Shown here: piece after piece, positions 27,294 to 35,009 of the stretch | How the letters are laid out: each line of letters starts with the position of its first letter | Numbering within the stretch: position 1 is the first letter of the stretch | Assembly: GCF_023507745.1 (NCBI RefSeq) | Contig: NZ_JALPZO010000109.1 | Location: forward strand, 1 to 62,321 | Direction of reading: 5' to 3' | From: Vreelandella olivaria | Lineage (GTDB): Bacteria > Pseudomonadota > Gammaproteobacteria > Pseudomonadales > Halomonadaceae | DNA length: 62,321 nucleotides | Made by a program: the position numbers and the translations under genes | Notes under the pieces: generated by a model | The model's database searches: none | The model's input: only the letters and a program-made list of their open reading frames with translations | Told to the model about the DNA's origin: nothing

Positions 27294-27336
27294 TGGAGGA
27301 TACCTCCATATTATAAGTGGATCAATCCTCCACTTA
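27294..27336. promoter_or_regulatory. Paired operators in a TetR/SDR divergent promoter
   Basis: TGGAGG-ATA-CCTCCA (27294-27308) and TAAGTGGA-N7-TCCACTTA (27314-27336) are perfect palindromes. In addition TGGAGGAT (27294) and ATCCTCCA (27325) are inverted copies of each other. They fill the 70-base gap between the divergent TetR and SDR genes. Confidence 0.75.
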
Positions 27337-27352
27337 AACGACGAGCAGCGAA

Positions 27353-28096
27353 ATGACCAGACAATTCGAGAACAAGATCGTGGCGATCACGGGCGGTAGC
27401 GAGGGCATCGGCTTTGCGACAGCGAAGTTGTTCGCGTCAGAAGGCGCACAGGTGTATGTGACGGGGCGCCGGCAAGAGCGATTGGACGAAGCCGTGAAAG
27501 CGATCGGCAACGGTGCCGTCGGCATCCAGGGCGACGTCGGCAACGGCGCTGACCTCGATCGACTCTACGCGCGCATCAAGCGCGATCACGGCAGGCTCGA
27601 TGTGGTGTTTGCCAATGCGGGAATTTCCGAGTCCGCACCGCTCGGTGCGCTTGACGAGGCGCATTTCGATCGGCTGTTCGGCACCAACATCAAAGGCTTG
27701 ATCTTCACTGTACAGAAGGCGCTACCGCTGATGACGGCCGGAAGCAGCGTGATCCTCACTGGATCCGTAGTGGGTAGCAAGGGACTCCCCAGCCTGTCGA
27801 TCTACAGCGCTACCAAGGCTGCGATCCGTTCGTTCGCACGAACCTGGACAACCGACCTCAAAAGCCGGGGCATCCGCGTTAACGTGGTTTCGCCTGGTAT
27901 GATCCACACGCCAGCGATGCAAACGTACCTGCAGAACAATGCGGGGGCGGAAGACGCGTTGAAGCAAATGACGCCGCTCGAGCGGCTCGGCCAGGCGGAA
28001 GAAGTCGCCAAGGCAGTGCTGTTCCTGGCTTCGAGCGATAGCAGCTTTATCGCGGGGGAGGAACTCTTCGTCGATGGCGGTTGCGTGGCGGTATAG
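27353..28096 (+). CDS. Short-chain dehydrogenase/reductase
   Basis: A 247-residue classical SDR with TGGSEGIG, NAGIS and YSATKAA, ending in FVDGG as FabG-type enzymes do. It is probably an NADPH-dependent carbonyl reductase under control of the divergent TetR protein. Only ten bases separate its stop from a hydrolase remnant. Confidence 0.92.
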   Translation: MTRQFENKIVAITGGSEGIGFATAKLFASEGAQVYVTGRRQERLDEAVKAIGNGAVGIQGDVGNGADLDRLYARIKRDHGRLDVVFANAGISESAPLGALDEAHFDRLFGTNIKGLIFTVQKALPLMTAGSSVILTGSVVGSKGLPSLSIYSATKAAIRSFARTWTTDLKSRGIRVNVVSPGMIHTPAMQTYLQNNAGAEDALKQMTPLERLGQAEEVAKAVLFLASSDSSFIAGEELFVDGGCVAV

Positions 28097-28267
28097 CGTT
28101 GGATCGGCGGCGGCCACGGCGGCATGGGGCAGTACCAGGTCGACCAGATGCGGCGCTACGCCACCGACGTGACGGGCCTGGTGATGCCTGGCTGCGGTCA
28201 TTGGCTGCCGGAGGAGTGCACAGCGCCGCTGAACTCGGCGGTGGTTGACTTCCTGCAGGCGCGCTGA
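28097..28267 (+). pseudogene. Alpha/beta hydrolase, C-terminal remnant
   Basis: The frame ending at TGA 28265-28267 encodes [15 protein letters not shown], then [14 protein letters not shown] and VVDFLQAR. This is the end of an epoxide-hydrolase-like alpha/beta hydrolase, with the catalytic histidine in GHWLPEE. There is no start and nothing of the nucleophile region, and a stop lies in frame just upstream. It was cut off at its 5' side, probably when the SDR gene was joined. Confidence 0.7.
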
Positions 28268-28275
28268 GTCGTTGG

Positions 28276-28908
28276 CTATCCGTTATCGAGACTGTTCAGA
28301 TAGGCGCAAAACATGTCGGCCATCGCATTGGCGTAGGTGTCGATTTCCGCTCGCGTCCGGGGCGTTTCCGAAAAACTCTTGCCCACCGCACTGAAGGTGG
28401 TGGTGATCAGTTCTCCCGCCAGTGCACGGGTGGTGGTGGAGACGTTGGGAAGCAGCTCCTCCATGAACCGTTCGAGGGTCCGATCCCCCGAGGCGCGCGC
28501 CTGCCGCGCCTCGGGGGCGTCGCGATAGAGTGGGGCGGCATCATTGAGGGCCACACGCATCTCCGCCTCGTCGCACTCCGAACGGATGAAGGCATGGACC
28601 AGCGCGCGCAAGCGATCGAGCGCCGGTGTCCCGGTGTCCTCGATAATGTCGCGCAGCATATCGGACGTCCGTCTCCACTCGTCCGTCTGGAGCTGGAAGA
28701 GAATCGCCGCCTTGTTCGGGAAGTATTGATAGACCGAGCCGACGCTGACCCCGGCCTTCTCGGCCACCCGGGCGGTGGTGAAACGGGTGACGCCTTCCTC
28801 GGCCAGGACTTGAACCGCCGCTTGCAGGATCGCCGCGACCAACTCGGTCGAGCGGGCCTGTTGAGGTTGCTTCCGGGAAGAGAGCTGGGGACGACGTCGG
28901 TGGGTCAT
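28276..28908 (-). CDS. TetR/AcrR-family regulator
   Basis: About 210 residues. The helix-turn-helix is ILQAAVQVLAEEGVTRFTTA, then RVAEKAGVSVGSVYQYFPNK, and the ligand domain resembles that of TetR regulators next to oxidoreductases. ATG 28908 (MTHRRRP) is preferred; 28959 is an alternative. A degenerate copy of its first 38 codons lies at 33541-33654. A palindrome ATGCGA-N8-TCGCAT 67 bases upstream of the start recurs in front of the methyltransferase gene and, nearly identical, the hydrolase gene at 33810, suggesting autoregulation and a small regulon. Confidence 0.9.
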   Translation of the reverse strand: MTHRRRPQLSSRKQPQQARSTELVAAILQAAVQVLAEEGVTRFTTARVAEKAGVSVGSVYQYFPNKAAILFQLQTDEWRRTSDMLRDIIEDTGTPALDRLRALVHAFIRSECDEAEMRVALNDAAPLYRDAPEARQARASGDRTLERFMEELLPNVSTTTRALAGELITTTFSAVGKSFSETPRTRAEIDTYANAMADMFCAYLNSLDNG

Positions 28909-28974
28909 GGTGGTATCGGGGCGCAAGGAGCACGGCAAGTGGAAGGAAAGAGGGGTCAATCGACCGGGTTCTTG

Positions 28975-28994
28975 ATGCGATGCATCGGTCGCAT
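28975..28994. promoter_or_regulatory. TetR operator candidate, site 1
   Basis: ATGCGA-TGCATCGG-TCGCAT, upstream of the TetR gene that reads leftward. Same ATGCGA-N8-TCGCA pattern as sites at 29205 and 33718. Confidence 0.7.
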
Positions 28995-29204
28995 TCTAGG
29001 CTGGGCTGGCCGAGACCTCAACCGGGCACTTCTATTATCCCGAACTCAAACCTGAGTCATGTCGCCGCGACCCGCCTTGCATGTCCACCCAATTGGGGGC
29101 CAGCCCACGCGCCATCAGAGGTTTCGGCGGATCGCATGGGGAAGGAGAACGCGACCTGCAATGCGAATATCAAATGTGGATGTCTGGTCGTATCATTCGA
29201 TTAA

Positions 29205-29224
29205 ATGCGATTTATTGATCGCAT
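29205..29224. promoter_or_regulatory. TetR operator candidate, site 2
   Basis: ATGCGA-TTTATTGA-TCGCAT, extendable to nine-base arms AAATGCGAT / ATCGCATTT, 50 bases upstream of the O-methyltransferase start. Confidence 0.75.
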
Positions 29225-29274
29225 TTTATTCCAGCCCTCGAAACAGGGCGCCCGACCCTCGACCGGACACCCCC

Positions 29275-29934
29275 ATGACCACCACACTGACCACCTCGCC
29301 ACTGGCACCCCTGCTGGACCGTCTGTTCGCTCAGGCCGATGCGGCAACCAGCCCGGCCCTGGCCGGCATTTCCCGCGAAGAGCGCGAGCGGCTGATGCAC
29401 AGCAGGACCGAGTACCTCGACTTCTACGGGCGGCTGAAGGACCTCTGGCTGCCCGTATCGCGCGAAACCGGCACGCTGCTTTACCTGCTGGCGCGCGGCA
29501 CCGGCGCGCGCAACATCGTCGAATTTGGCACCTCGTTTGGTATCTCCACGCTGCACCTGGCCGCCGCCTTGCGCGACAACGGCGGCGGTCGCCTGATCGG
29601 CAGCGAGTTCGAGCCCTCGAAAGTGGCGCGGGCGCGCGAGCACCTGGCCGAAGGCGGCTTCGCCGATCTGGTGGAGATTCGTGAAGGCGACGCGTTGACG
29701 ACGCTGGCGGCTGATCTCCCCGACACCATCGACCTGCTGTTGCTCGACGGCGCCAAGGCGCTCTACGGCGACATTCTGTCGCTGATGGAGAGCCGCCTGC
29801 GACCGGGCGCGCTGATCGTCGCCGACAACGCCGACGACAGCCCGGACTACCTGGCGCGGGTGCGTTCGCCCGCCGGCGGCTACCTGTCCGTGCCGTTTTC
29901 GCGGGACGTCGAACTCTCCATGCGGCTGGGCTGA
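29275..29934 (+). CDS. O-methyltransferase (class I SAM-dependent)
   Basis: A 219-residue protein of the O-methyltransferase 3 (catechol/caffeoyl-CoA) family. The SAM-binding motif is IVEFGTSFGISTLHLAAAL, the acidic loop IGSEFEPSK follows, and DLLLLDGAKALYGDIL carries the metal-binding aspartate region. I chose ATG 29275 since the frame further upstream overlaps the operator. It is divergent from the TetR gene at 28276 and shares its operator type, so it is likely repressed by it. The acceptor is unknown. Confidence 0.88.
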   Translation: MTTTLTTSPLAPLLDRLFAQADAATSPALAGISREERERLMHSRTEYLDFYGRLKDLWLPVSRETGTLLYLLARGTGARNIVEFGTSFGISTLHLAAALRDNGGGRLIGSEFEPSKVARAREHLAEGGFADLVEIREGDALTTLAADLPDTIDLLLLDGAKALYGDILSLMESRLRPGALIVADNADDSPDYLARVRSPAGGYLSVPFSRDVELSMRLG

Positions 29935-30010
29935 ACGATTTCCAGGCGCGAGGCCGCGCCCCGACCGCAACAAGCTCTGCCATTCAACCCTGAATTTCCA
30001 GGAGAAAGCC

Positions 30011-30904
30011 ATGCACGTATTCGTAACGGGCGCCACCGGCTGGGTCGGTTCGGCCGTCACCGACGATCTGTTGAAAGCGGGCCACCAGGTCACCGGCCTG
30101 GCGCGCTCCGACGACAAGGCCGCGGCCCTGGCCGCGACCGGCGCGAAGGTGATCCGCGCCACGCTCGATGATCTCGATGCCTTGCGCGACGCTGCGGCGG
30201 CGGCGGACGCCGTGATCCATACCGCCTTCAATCACGATTTCTCCAGGTTCGCCGAGAGTGCGGAGCAGGACCGCCGCGCGATCGAGGCGCTCGGAAGCGC
30301 GCTGGCGGGGTCCGCCCGCCCGCTGCTCGTCACCTCGGGGTTGTCGGGGCTGGCCCGCAGCGCCGTCGAGTCCGACCTGCCTGGTGAGGCCGGCCCGCGA
30401 ATGTCGGACGCCACCGCACGGGCCTTGGCGCAACGCGGCGTACGCGCGGCGACCGTTCGCCTGCCGCCGTCGGTGCATGGCCTTGGCGATCACGGCTTCG
30501 TTGCGATCCTGATCCGTCTGGCGCGGCAGACGGGGGTATCGGCCTATATCGGCGAAGGCCGGAACTGCTGGTCCGGCGTGTACCGGCTCGATGCCGCGCG
30601 CGTCTATCGTCTTGCGCTGGAGCACGGCGTGACCGAGCCGGCCTACCACGCGGTGGCGGACGAGACGGTGCCGTTCAAGGCCATCGCGGAGGTGATTGGC
30701 CGCCGCCTCGACCTGCCGGTCGAATCGCGGGAGCGCGGGCATTTCGGCTGGTTCGCCAGTATGGCCGGCGCGGAGATGTCCGTTTCCAGCGCACGCACCC
30801 GTGAGCGGCTGGGCTGGACGCCGCAAGGCCCCGGTCTGCTCGCCGATCTCGACCAGCCCGGCTACTATGCGCCGGCCCCGGCCGTGGCGGGGGGCGCGCG
30901 ATGA
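30011..30904 (+). CDS. NAD-dependent epimerase/dehydratase family protein (extended SDR)
   Basis: A 297-residue extended or atypical SDR: MHVFVTGATGWVGSAV is the glycine-rich nucleotide-binding motif, and the rest lacks an obvious YxxxK, as in the atypical NmrA/SDR_a5-like group. A clear ribosome-binding site AGGAG precedes the start. The stop overlaps the start of the DUF3500 gene by four bases, so both are co-translated. Confidence 0.88.
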   Translation: MHVFVTGATGWVGSAVTDDLLKAGHQVTGLARSDDKAAALAATGAKVIRATLDDLDALRDAAAAADAVIHTAFNHDFSRFAESAEQDRRAIEALGSALAGSARPLLVTSGLSGLARSAVESDLPGEAGPRMSDATARALAQRGVRAATVRLPPSVHGLGDHGFVAILIRLARQTGVSAYIGEGRNCWSGVYRLDAARVYRLALEHGVTEPAYHAVADETVPFKAIAEVIGRRLDLPVESRERGHFGWFASMAGAEMSVSSARTRERLGWTPQGPGLLADLDQPGYYAPAPAVAGGAR

Positions 30905-32091
30905 ACCTGAAAAGCGCCCTGTGGCGCAGACCCCTTGCCTTGTCGGGGCGTGTGGCGACGGTTTCCATCGGCTCCGTACCCCGCAAGATGCTGGTGGGTG
31001 CGTTCATCGCCATCCTGGGCTGCGGCGTGTGCGCCGCCGCCGCCGACGGCTCCGTGCAGGCAGCGCCATCGCCGGCGACCGGCGCCGACGGCAGCTTGGC
31101 TTTCGAAACTGCAAACGGTTCCGGCGCCGCGGTCCTCGACCGGGCGAATGCCTTCATGGCGACGCTCGACAACGGGCAGCGCACCGCCCTGGTCCAGGCC
31201 TACACCTTCGCCAACGCCGCCAGATGGCACACCTATCCCCAGTGGGGGCTGAGCCGCGGCCAGGCCCGGCTTGGCCTGGCCTTGGGGACGCTTTCCGACG
31301 CGCAGTGGAGTGCGCTGAACGCTCTGCTTGCGGCGGCGACCGGCAGCGGCAGCAACGAAGGCTTCGATGAAATCCAGCAGCATCTCGCGGCGGACGACTG
31401 GATCCGGCGCAACGGTGGCCGAGAGGGCTACGGCAGGGGCAATTTCTATATCGCATTCTTGGGGGCGCCGTCGGACACCGGCATCTGGCAGCTTCAGTTC
31501 GGTGGACATCACCTCGCGCTGACCCACACCTACCGGGACGGGGTTCTGGTCGGGGCGACGCCGTCGTTCCGGGCGATCGAGCCCCACGCCGTCGTCGAAC
31601 TCGACGGAATCACCATTCGCCCCCAGCGCGACGAGTGGCAGGCGTTCGTCTCGCTGCTTGCCTCGCTCGACCCGGTCCAGACCGCCGCCGCCGAGCTTGG
31701 CAGGCAACAAAGTGAGCTTCTGCTGGGGCCGGAAGCACGGCGCAAGGACTGGAACTTCCCGGCCAGGGCGGAGGGCATCCCGGCGATGTCGCTGAGCCAG
31801 ACACAACGCGCGCTGCTGCTCCACGCGATCGGCCTGTACGTGAACGACGTCGCCGATGCGGACGCCGAGCTGATTCTCGCCCGGTACCAGCGCGAGCTTG
31901 ACGCTACGTATCTGGGTTTTTCCGGTTCCACCTCGCTCGCCCGCACCGGCGACTACGTGCGTATCGACGGGCCTTCGGTCTGGATCGAACTGGTCATGGA
32001 CCCGCCTTACTCCACCGACCAGCCCCACGTCCATGCCGTCTGGCGCGACAAGCGCACGGACTATGGCGGCACCCGACCCGGCGACAGGTAG
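30901..32091 (+). CDS. DUF3500 domain protein, exported
   Basis: A 396-residue protein. The N-terminus has a hydrophobic segment MLVGAFIAILGCGVCAAAAD that looks like a signal peptide, preceded by about 29 residues; an alternative start is the ATG at 30988. The rest is DUF3500, with LALGTLSDAQWSALNALL, WQLQFGGHHLALTHTY and RDEWQAFVSLLASL. The conserved histidines in GGHHLALTH suggest a metal or substrate site, but the function is unknown. It is coupled to the epimerase-like gene upstream. Confidence 0.85.
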   Translation: MNLKSALWRRPLALSGRVATVSIGSVPRKMLVGAFIAILGCGVCAAAADGSVQAAPSPATGADGSLAFETANGSGAAVLDRANAFMATLDNGQRTALVQAYTFANAARWHTYPQWGLSRGQARLGLALGTLSDAQWSALNALLAAATGSGSNEGFDEIQQHLAADDWIRRNGGREGYGRGNFYIAFLGAPSDTGIWQLQFGGHHLALTHTYRDGVLVGATPSFRAIEPHAVVELDGITIRPQRDEWQAFVSLLASLDPVQTAAAELGRQQSELLLGPEARRKDWNFPARAEGIPAMSLSQTQRALLLHAIGLYVNDVADADAELILARYQRELDATYLGFSGSTSLARTGDYVRIDGPSVWIELVMDPPYSTDQPHVHAVWRDKRTDYGGTRPGDR

Positions 32092-32181
32092 CCCTTTCGC
32101 TCCCGCGGACGCTGTTCGGCGCCGACGCGGGCCTCTGCGCTCGCGCATGGTGGTTCAGTCAGATCGGCTTGATTTTTTGTT

Positions 32182-32193
32182 TGCTAGCTAGCA
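32182..32193. promoter_or_regulatory. MarR operator candidate
   Basis: The 12-base perfect palindrome TGCTAGCTAGCA ends ten bases before the MarR start codon, inside an AT-rich promoter-like region. The position suits autorepression. Confidence 0.65.
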
Positions 32194-32203
32194 TAATTGT
32201 TTT

Positions 32204-32665
32204 ATGGCAAACAAATCAGACAAATTCCAGCGCGACGCGGTGGCCGCATGGGCGAAACGCTGCTATCTCGCAGGCCGCGCAGTCATGGATGCGGCCCTTC
32301 GCCCCTATGACATCGGCTCCACGCAATGGTACGTGCTGTATCAACTGGCCCATCACGGGCCGACGATGCAGCGCGACCTGTTGCGCATGCTGCAGATCGA
32401 ACGCGCGACCTTGAGCATCGTCGTCGGGGCGCTGGTTCGCAAAGGGCTGGTCGAACAGGTGCCCGACACTATCGACCGGCGACAGAAACGTCTGCAGATG
32501 ACGGTCGCCGGCACGAAACTATGGGGCGAACTGCCCGACCTCACTTTTATTCGCAGTGTGGCGTTCGACGGCATCGACCAGGCCGAGATCGCCACCGCCA
32601 TCAAGGTGCTCCAGACCGCCACCGGGCGGCTCGATGAGCTTTTACGACAAGGAACCGACACATGA
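32204..32665 (+). CDS. MarR-family regulator
   Basis: A 153-residue winged-helix regulator. The DNA-binding part reads MQRDLLRMLQIERATLSIVV, then GALVRKGLVEQVPDTIDRRQ, which includes the conserved D-R-R wing. The flanking helices form the dimer interface. It overlaps the downstream epimerase gene by four bases, so it controls its own operon, probably through the palindrome at 32182. Confidence 0.92.
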   Translation: MANKSDKFQRDAVAAWAKRCYLAGRAVMDAALRPYDIGSTQWYVLYQLAHHGPTMQRDLLRMLQIERATLSIVVGALVRKGLVEQVPDTIDRRQKRLQMTVAGTKLWGELPDLTFIRSVAFDGIDQAEIATAIKVLQTATGRLDELLRQGTDT

Positions 32666-33477
32666 CGATTCTGATAACAGGTGCGACCGGACTGGTGGGT
32701 ACGCGTCTTCTGCCGCGTCTCGTGGCTGCCGGTGAGGATTGCCGCGCCATCCTGCGCGCGGGAAGCGATGTGCCTGTCGGCGTAACGGCTGTGGAGGGTG
32801 ATCTTCTGAACCCTGAATCGCTCGAACAGGCGGTGGAGGGGGTCTCGGCGATCATCCATCTTGCTGCTGTGTTCCGCACCCCCGACACGGACCTGATCTG
32901 GAAGATCAACCTCGAGGGGACACGCAACCTGATTGCCGCCGCCAAAGCGCATGCGCCCAAGGCGCGTTTCATCATGGCGAGTACCAGCCACGTCTATGAC
33001 CCGGACACCCCGCATCCCGGTCGCGAAGAGGATGTGACCAACCCGACCCTGGCGTATCCGGCCAGCAAGGTTTCAGCCGAGAAGGAATTGCGCGAAAGCG
33101 GGCTGAACTGGTCGGTTCAGCGCTTCGGCTTCGTCTATGGCGACCAGGATGGGCATCTTGAAGTGCTGCCCAAGCTGGCGACTAATGCCAAACTTCATCC
33201 GGCTCAAAAGATGAGCATGGTTCACCACAGGGACATTGCCACTGCCATCGATCTCGCGCTCTCGGGCGCGCTGGACGGGCGCATCGTCAATATCACCGAT
33301 GACGCACCCACATCGCTCTACGAGTTGACCGCGCTGGTCGGCGAGGCGATGGAGCCATCGTCCGAGCCGTTGGCCAACCCCTGGCATCTGCACATGGACG
33401 GCTCGCTGGCGCGTCGCCTCGGCTTCCGGCCGAGTGTGAGGACCGTCTACCAGGCCGTTGAGGAAAAGCTGTTGTGA
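32662..33477 (+). CDS. NAD-dependent epimerase/dehydratase family protein
   Basis: A 271-residue extended SDR with ILITGATGLVGTRL at the N-terminus, an active-site YPASK (YxxxK) near residue 133 and RFGFVYG after it. It resembles UDP-sugar epimerase or aldehyde/cinnamoyl reductase types; the substrate is unknown. It is co-translated with the MarR gene. A strong hairpin follows the stop codon. Confidence 0.9.
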   Translation: MTILITGATGLVGTRLLPRLVAAGEDCRAILRAGSDVPVGVTAVEGDLLNPESLEQAVEGVSAIIHLAAVFRTPDTDLIWKINLEGTRNLIAAAKAHAPKARFIMASTSHVYDPDTPHPGREEDVTNPTLAYPASKVSAEKELRESGLNWSVQRFGFVYGDQDGHLEVLPKLATNAKLHPAQKMSMVHHRDIATAIDLALSGALDGRIVNITDDAPTSLYELTALVGEAMEPSSEPLANPWHLHMDGSLARRLGFRPSVRTVYQAVEEKLL

Positions 33478-33485
33478 TGCGACGA

Positions 33486-33517
33486 CGCATAAGCGGCGAC
33501 AGCCCCCCGCTTATGCG
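33486..33517. repeat. Stem-loop after the MarR-epimerase operon
   Basis: Perfect 11-base arms CGCATAAGCGG and CCGCTTATGCG with a ten-base loop, nine bases after the stop codon. No T run follows on either strand, so it may stabilise the mRNA end or be a weak terminator. Confidence 0.7.
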
Positions 33518-33540
33518 CCGCGCCGCCAGATGCTCTGGGC

Positions 33541-33654
33541 AGTGCCTGCCAAAACCTGAACTGTGGCTTTCAGGGTCGCTGCCACGCGTTCGGTCGAATG
33601 GGCCGTTCAAGGCTGCTTTCGCGAGGAAATCCGCGGACGGCGGCGGTGGGTCAT
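33541..33654 (-). pseudogene. TetR regulator remnant, paralogue of the protein at 28276
   Basis: Reverse-strand translation from ATG 33654 gives MTHRRRPRISSRKQP, a stop, then TAHSTERVAATLKATVQVLA. The intact regulator at 28276 starts MTHRRRPQLSSRKQPQQARS then TELVAAILQAAVQVLA. So this is a diverged, truncated copy of the first 38 codons with a nonsense codon at position 16. The region between it and the hydrolase gene still carries the same operator type (33718), which preserves the ancestral divergent layout of regulator and target. Confidence 0.85.
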
Positions 33655-33717
33655 CGGCGTGCCAGGACGGGAAAGACAATGCGAATAGGCAGAGCGGGCA
33701 ACCCATCGTATCCTTTA

Positions 33718-33737
33718 ATGCGACTGATTGATCGCAA
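33718..33737. promoter_or_regulatory. TetR operator candidate, site 3
   Basis: ATGCGA-CTGATTGA-TCGCAA, sharing ATTGATCGCA with site 2 at 29205. It lies 73 bases upstream of the exported hydrolase gene and next to the TetR remnant. An additional ATGCGAATA half-like element lies about 40 bases upstream at both site 2 and site 3. Confidence 0.75.
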
Positions 33738-33809
33738 TCTGGTCCGCGCAGAAAGGCGCTCAACCGACGACCGGGAACCACTCTGACCACAACCCAGGAG
33801 GCCATTGCC

Positions 33810-35009
33810 ATGCTGGCTCGATATCGCGTGCTCTTTTCCTGCCTCTTTGCAGGTGTCACGTGCCTGGCATTTGCGGAACAGGACTCGATGCGTACCGGCA
33901 CCGTTTCGCCCATGACCGGATTCGCGGACTTCCAGACCTACGTACAGGCATCGCGGAACCGGGTCCAGGAAACCCGTGACTTCCAGACGGACAACCCAGG
34001 CGATGAACTGAACTGGAACTCACCCTTCGAGCTTCGCCCCGACGCTCCCTCCCGCAAGGCGATGCTGCTGATTCACGGTCTTGGCGATTCCCCCTGGTCA
34101 TTCGTCGACATCGCGCAGGATCTCGTGGCCCAGGGCTATACCGTACGCACGCTGTTGCTGCCGGGGCACGGCACCAGGCCCGCCGATCTGGTCGATGTGC
34201 GGCTGGAGGAGTGGCAGCAACTGGTGCGGGAGCAGGTTGCGCTGCTGCATCGGGATTTTTCGGAGGTTTACCTGGGGGGCTTCTCGACAGGCGCCAATCT
34301 CGCGCTCGAATACGCCGTGGGCGATCCGCAGGTTCGCGGCCTGTTGTTGTTCTCGCCCGCCTTGCGCTCGAACGAGTATTTCGCTTGGGCCACGCCGTGG
34401 CTGGCACATGTCAGGACATGGCTGCTGTCGACGGGTCCTCATCCCCAACAGTCGCCGCTGCGCTATCACAACGTGCCCACCAACGGGTTCGCGCAGTTCC
34501 ACCGCAGCAGCGTGGCGGCGCGCAGGGCCATCAGGGAAAGAGGCTTCGATCGTCCCGTGGTCATGGTGCTGGCCGAGCACGATTCCGTCGTCGACGTGCG
34601 TTATGTGCGCAGGGCCTTCGATCGCCACTTCACCCATGCCGCCAGCCGTCTGATCTGGTATGGGCGGGTGGCAGACGACGCGGCTGCCTTGCCGCGCATT
34701 CTGGAGCGGACCGACTTCCTGCCGCAGGAGCGTATCAGCCAGTTTTCGCACATGGGCATCCTGTTCTCGCCACAGAACGCGCTGTACGGACGATCCGGCA
34801 GCGAACGCATCTGCTGGAACGGTCAGACGGATGAGGCCACGGTGCGCTGCCTGTCCGGCGAGCCGGTCTGGTATTCCGACTGGGACTATCGCGAAAAGGG
34901 CAAGGTGCATGCGCGCCTCACCTTCAACCCCTATTTCGACTGGCAGTCGCAGGTGATTCGGGAGGTGCTGGCCTCCACCAGCGACCTTGCCATGAATGAT
35001 GCGCGGTAA
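33810..35009 (+). CDS. Exported alpha/beta hydrolase (carboxylesterase/lysophospholipase-like)
   Basis: A 399-residue hydrolase with a Sec signal peptide (VLFSCLFAGVTCLAFAEQ; the sequence around the cysteine does not fit a lipobox). The motifs LLIHGLGDSPWSF (oxyanion hole), LGGFSTGANLALEYAV (nucleophile serine in GFSTG) and VLAEHDSVVDVR (aspartate) match the serine aminopeptidase/monoacylglycerol lipase group. It would act in the periplasm on lipids or esters. It overlaps the following histidine kinase gene by 14 bases, so the enzyme and the two-component system share a transcript. Confidence 0.88.
   Translation: MLARYRVLFSCLFAGVTCLAFAEQDSMRTGTVSPMTGFADFQTYVQASRNRVQETRDFQTDNPGDELNWNSPFELRPDAPSRKAMLLIHGLGDSPWSFVDIAQDLVAQGYTVRTLLLPGHGTRPADLVDVRLEEWQQLVREQVALLHRDFSEVYLGGFSTGANLALEYAVGDPQVRGLLLFSPALRSNEYFAWATPWLAHVRTWLLSTGPHPQQSPLRYHNVPTNGFAQFHRSSVAARRAIRERGFDRPVVMVLAEHDSVVDVRYVRRAFDRHFTHAASRLIWYGRVADDAAALPRILERTDFLPQERISQFSHMGILFSPQNALYGRSGSERICWNGQTDEATVRCLSGEPVWYSDWDYREKGKVHARLTFNPYFDWQSQVIREVLASTSDLAMNDAR

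Noticed and set aside
26044..27399. 451-codon forward frame across an SDR and a TetR gene
   Set aside because: Runs through the SDR in the wrong phase and antisense through the TetR gene; no domain visible.
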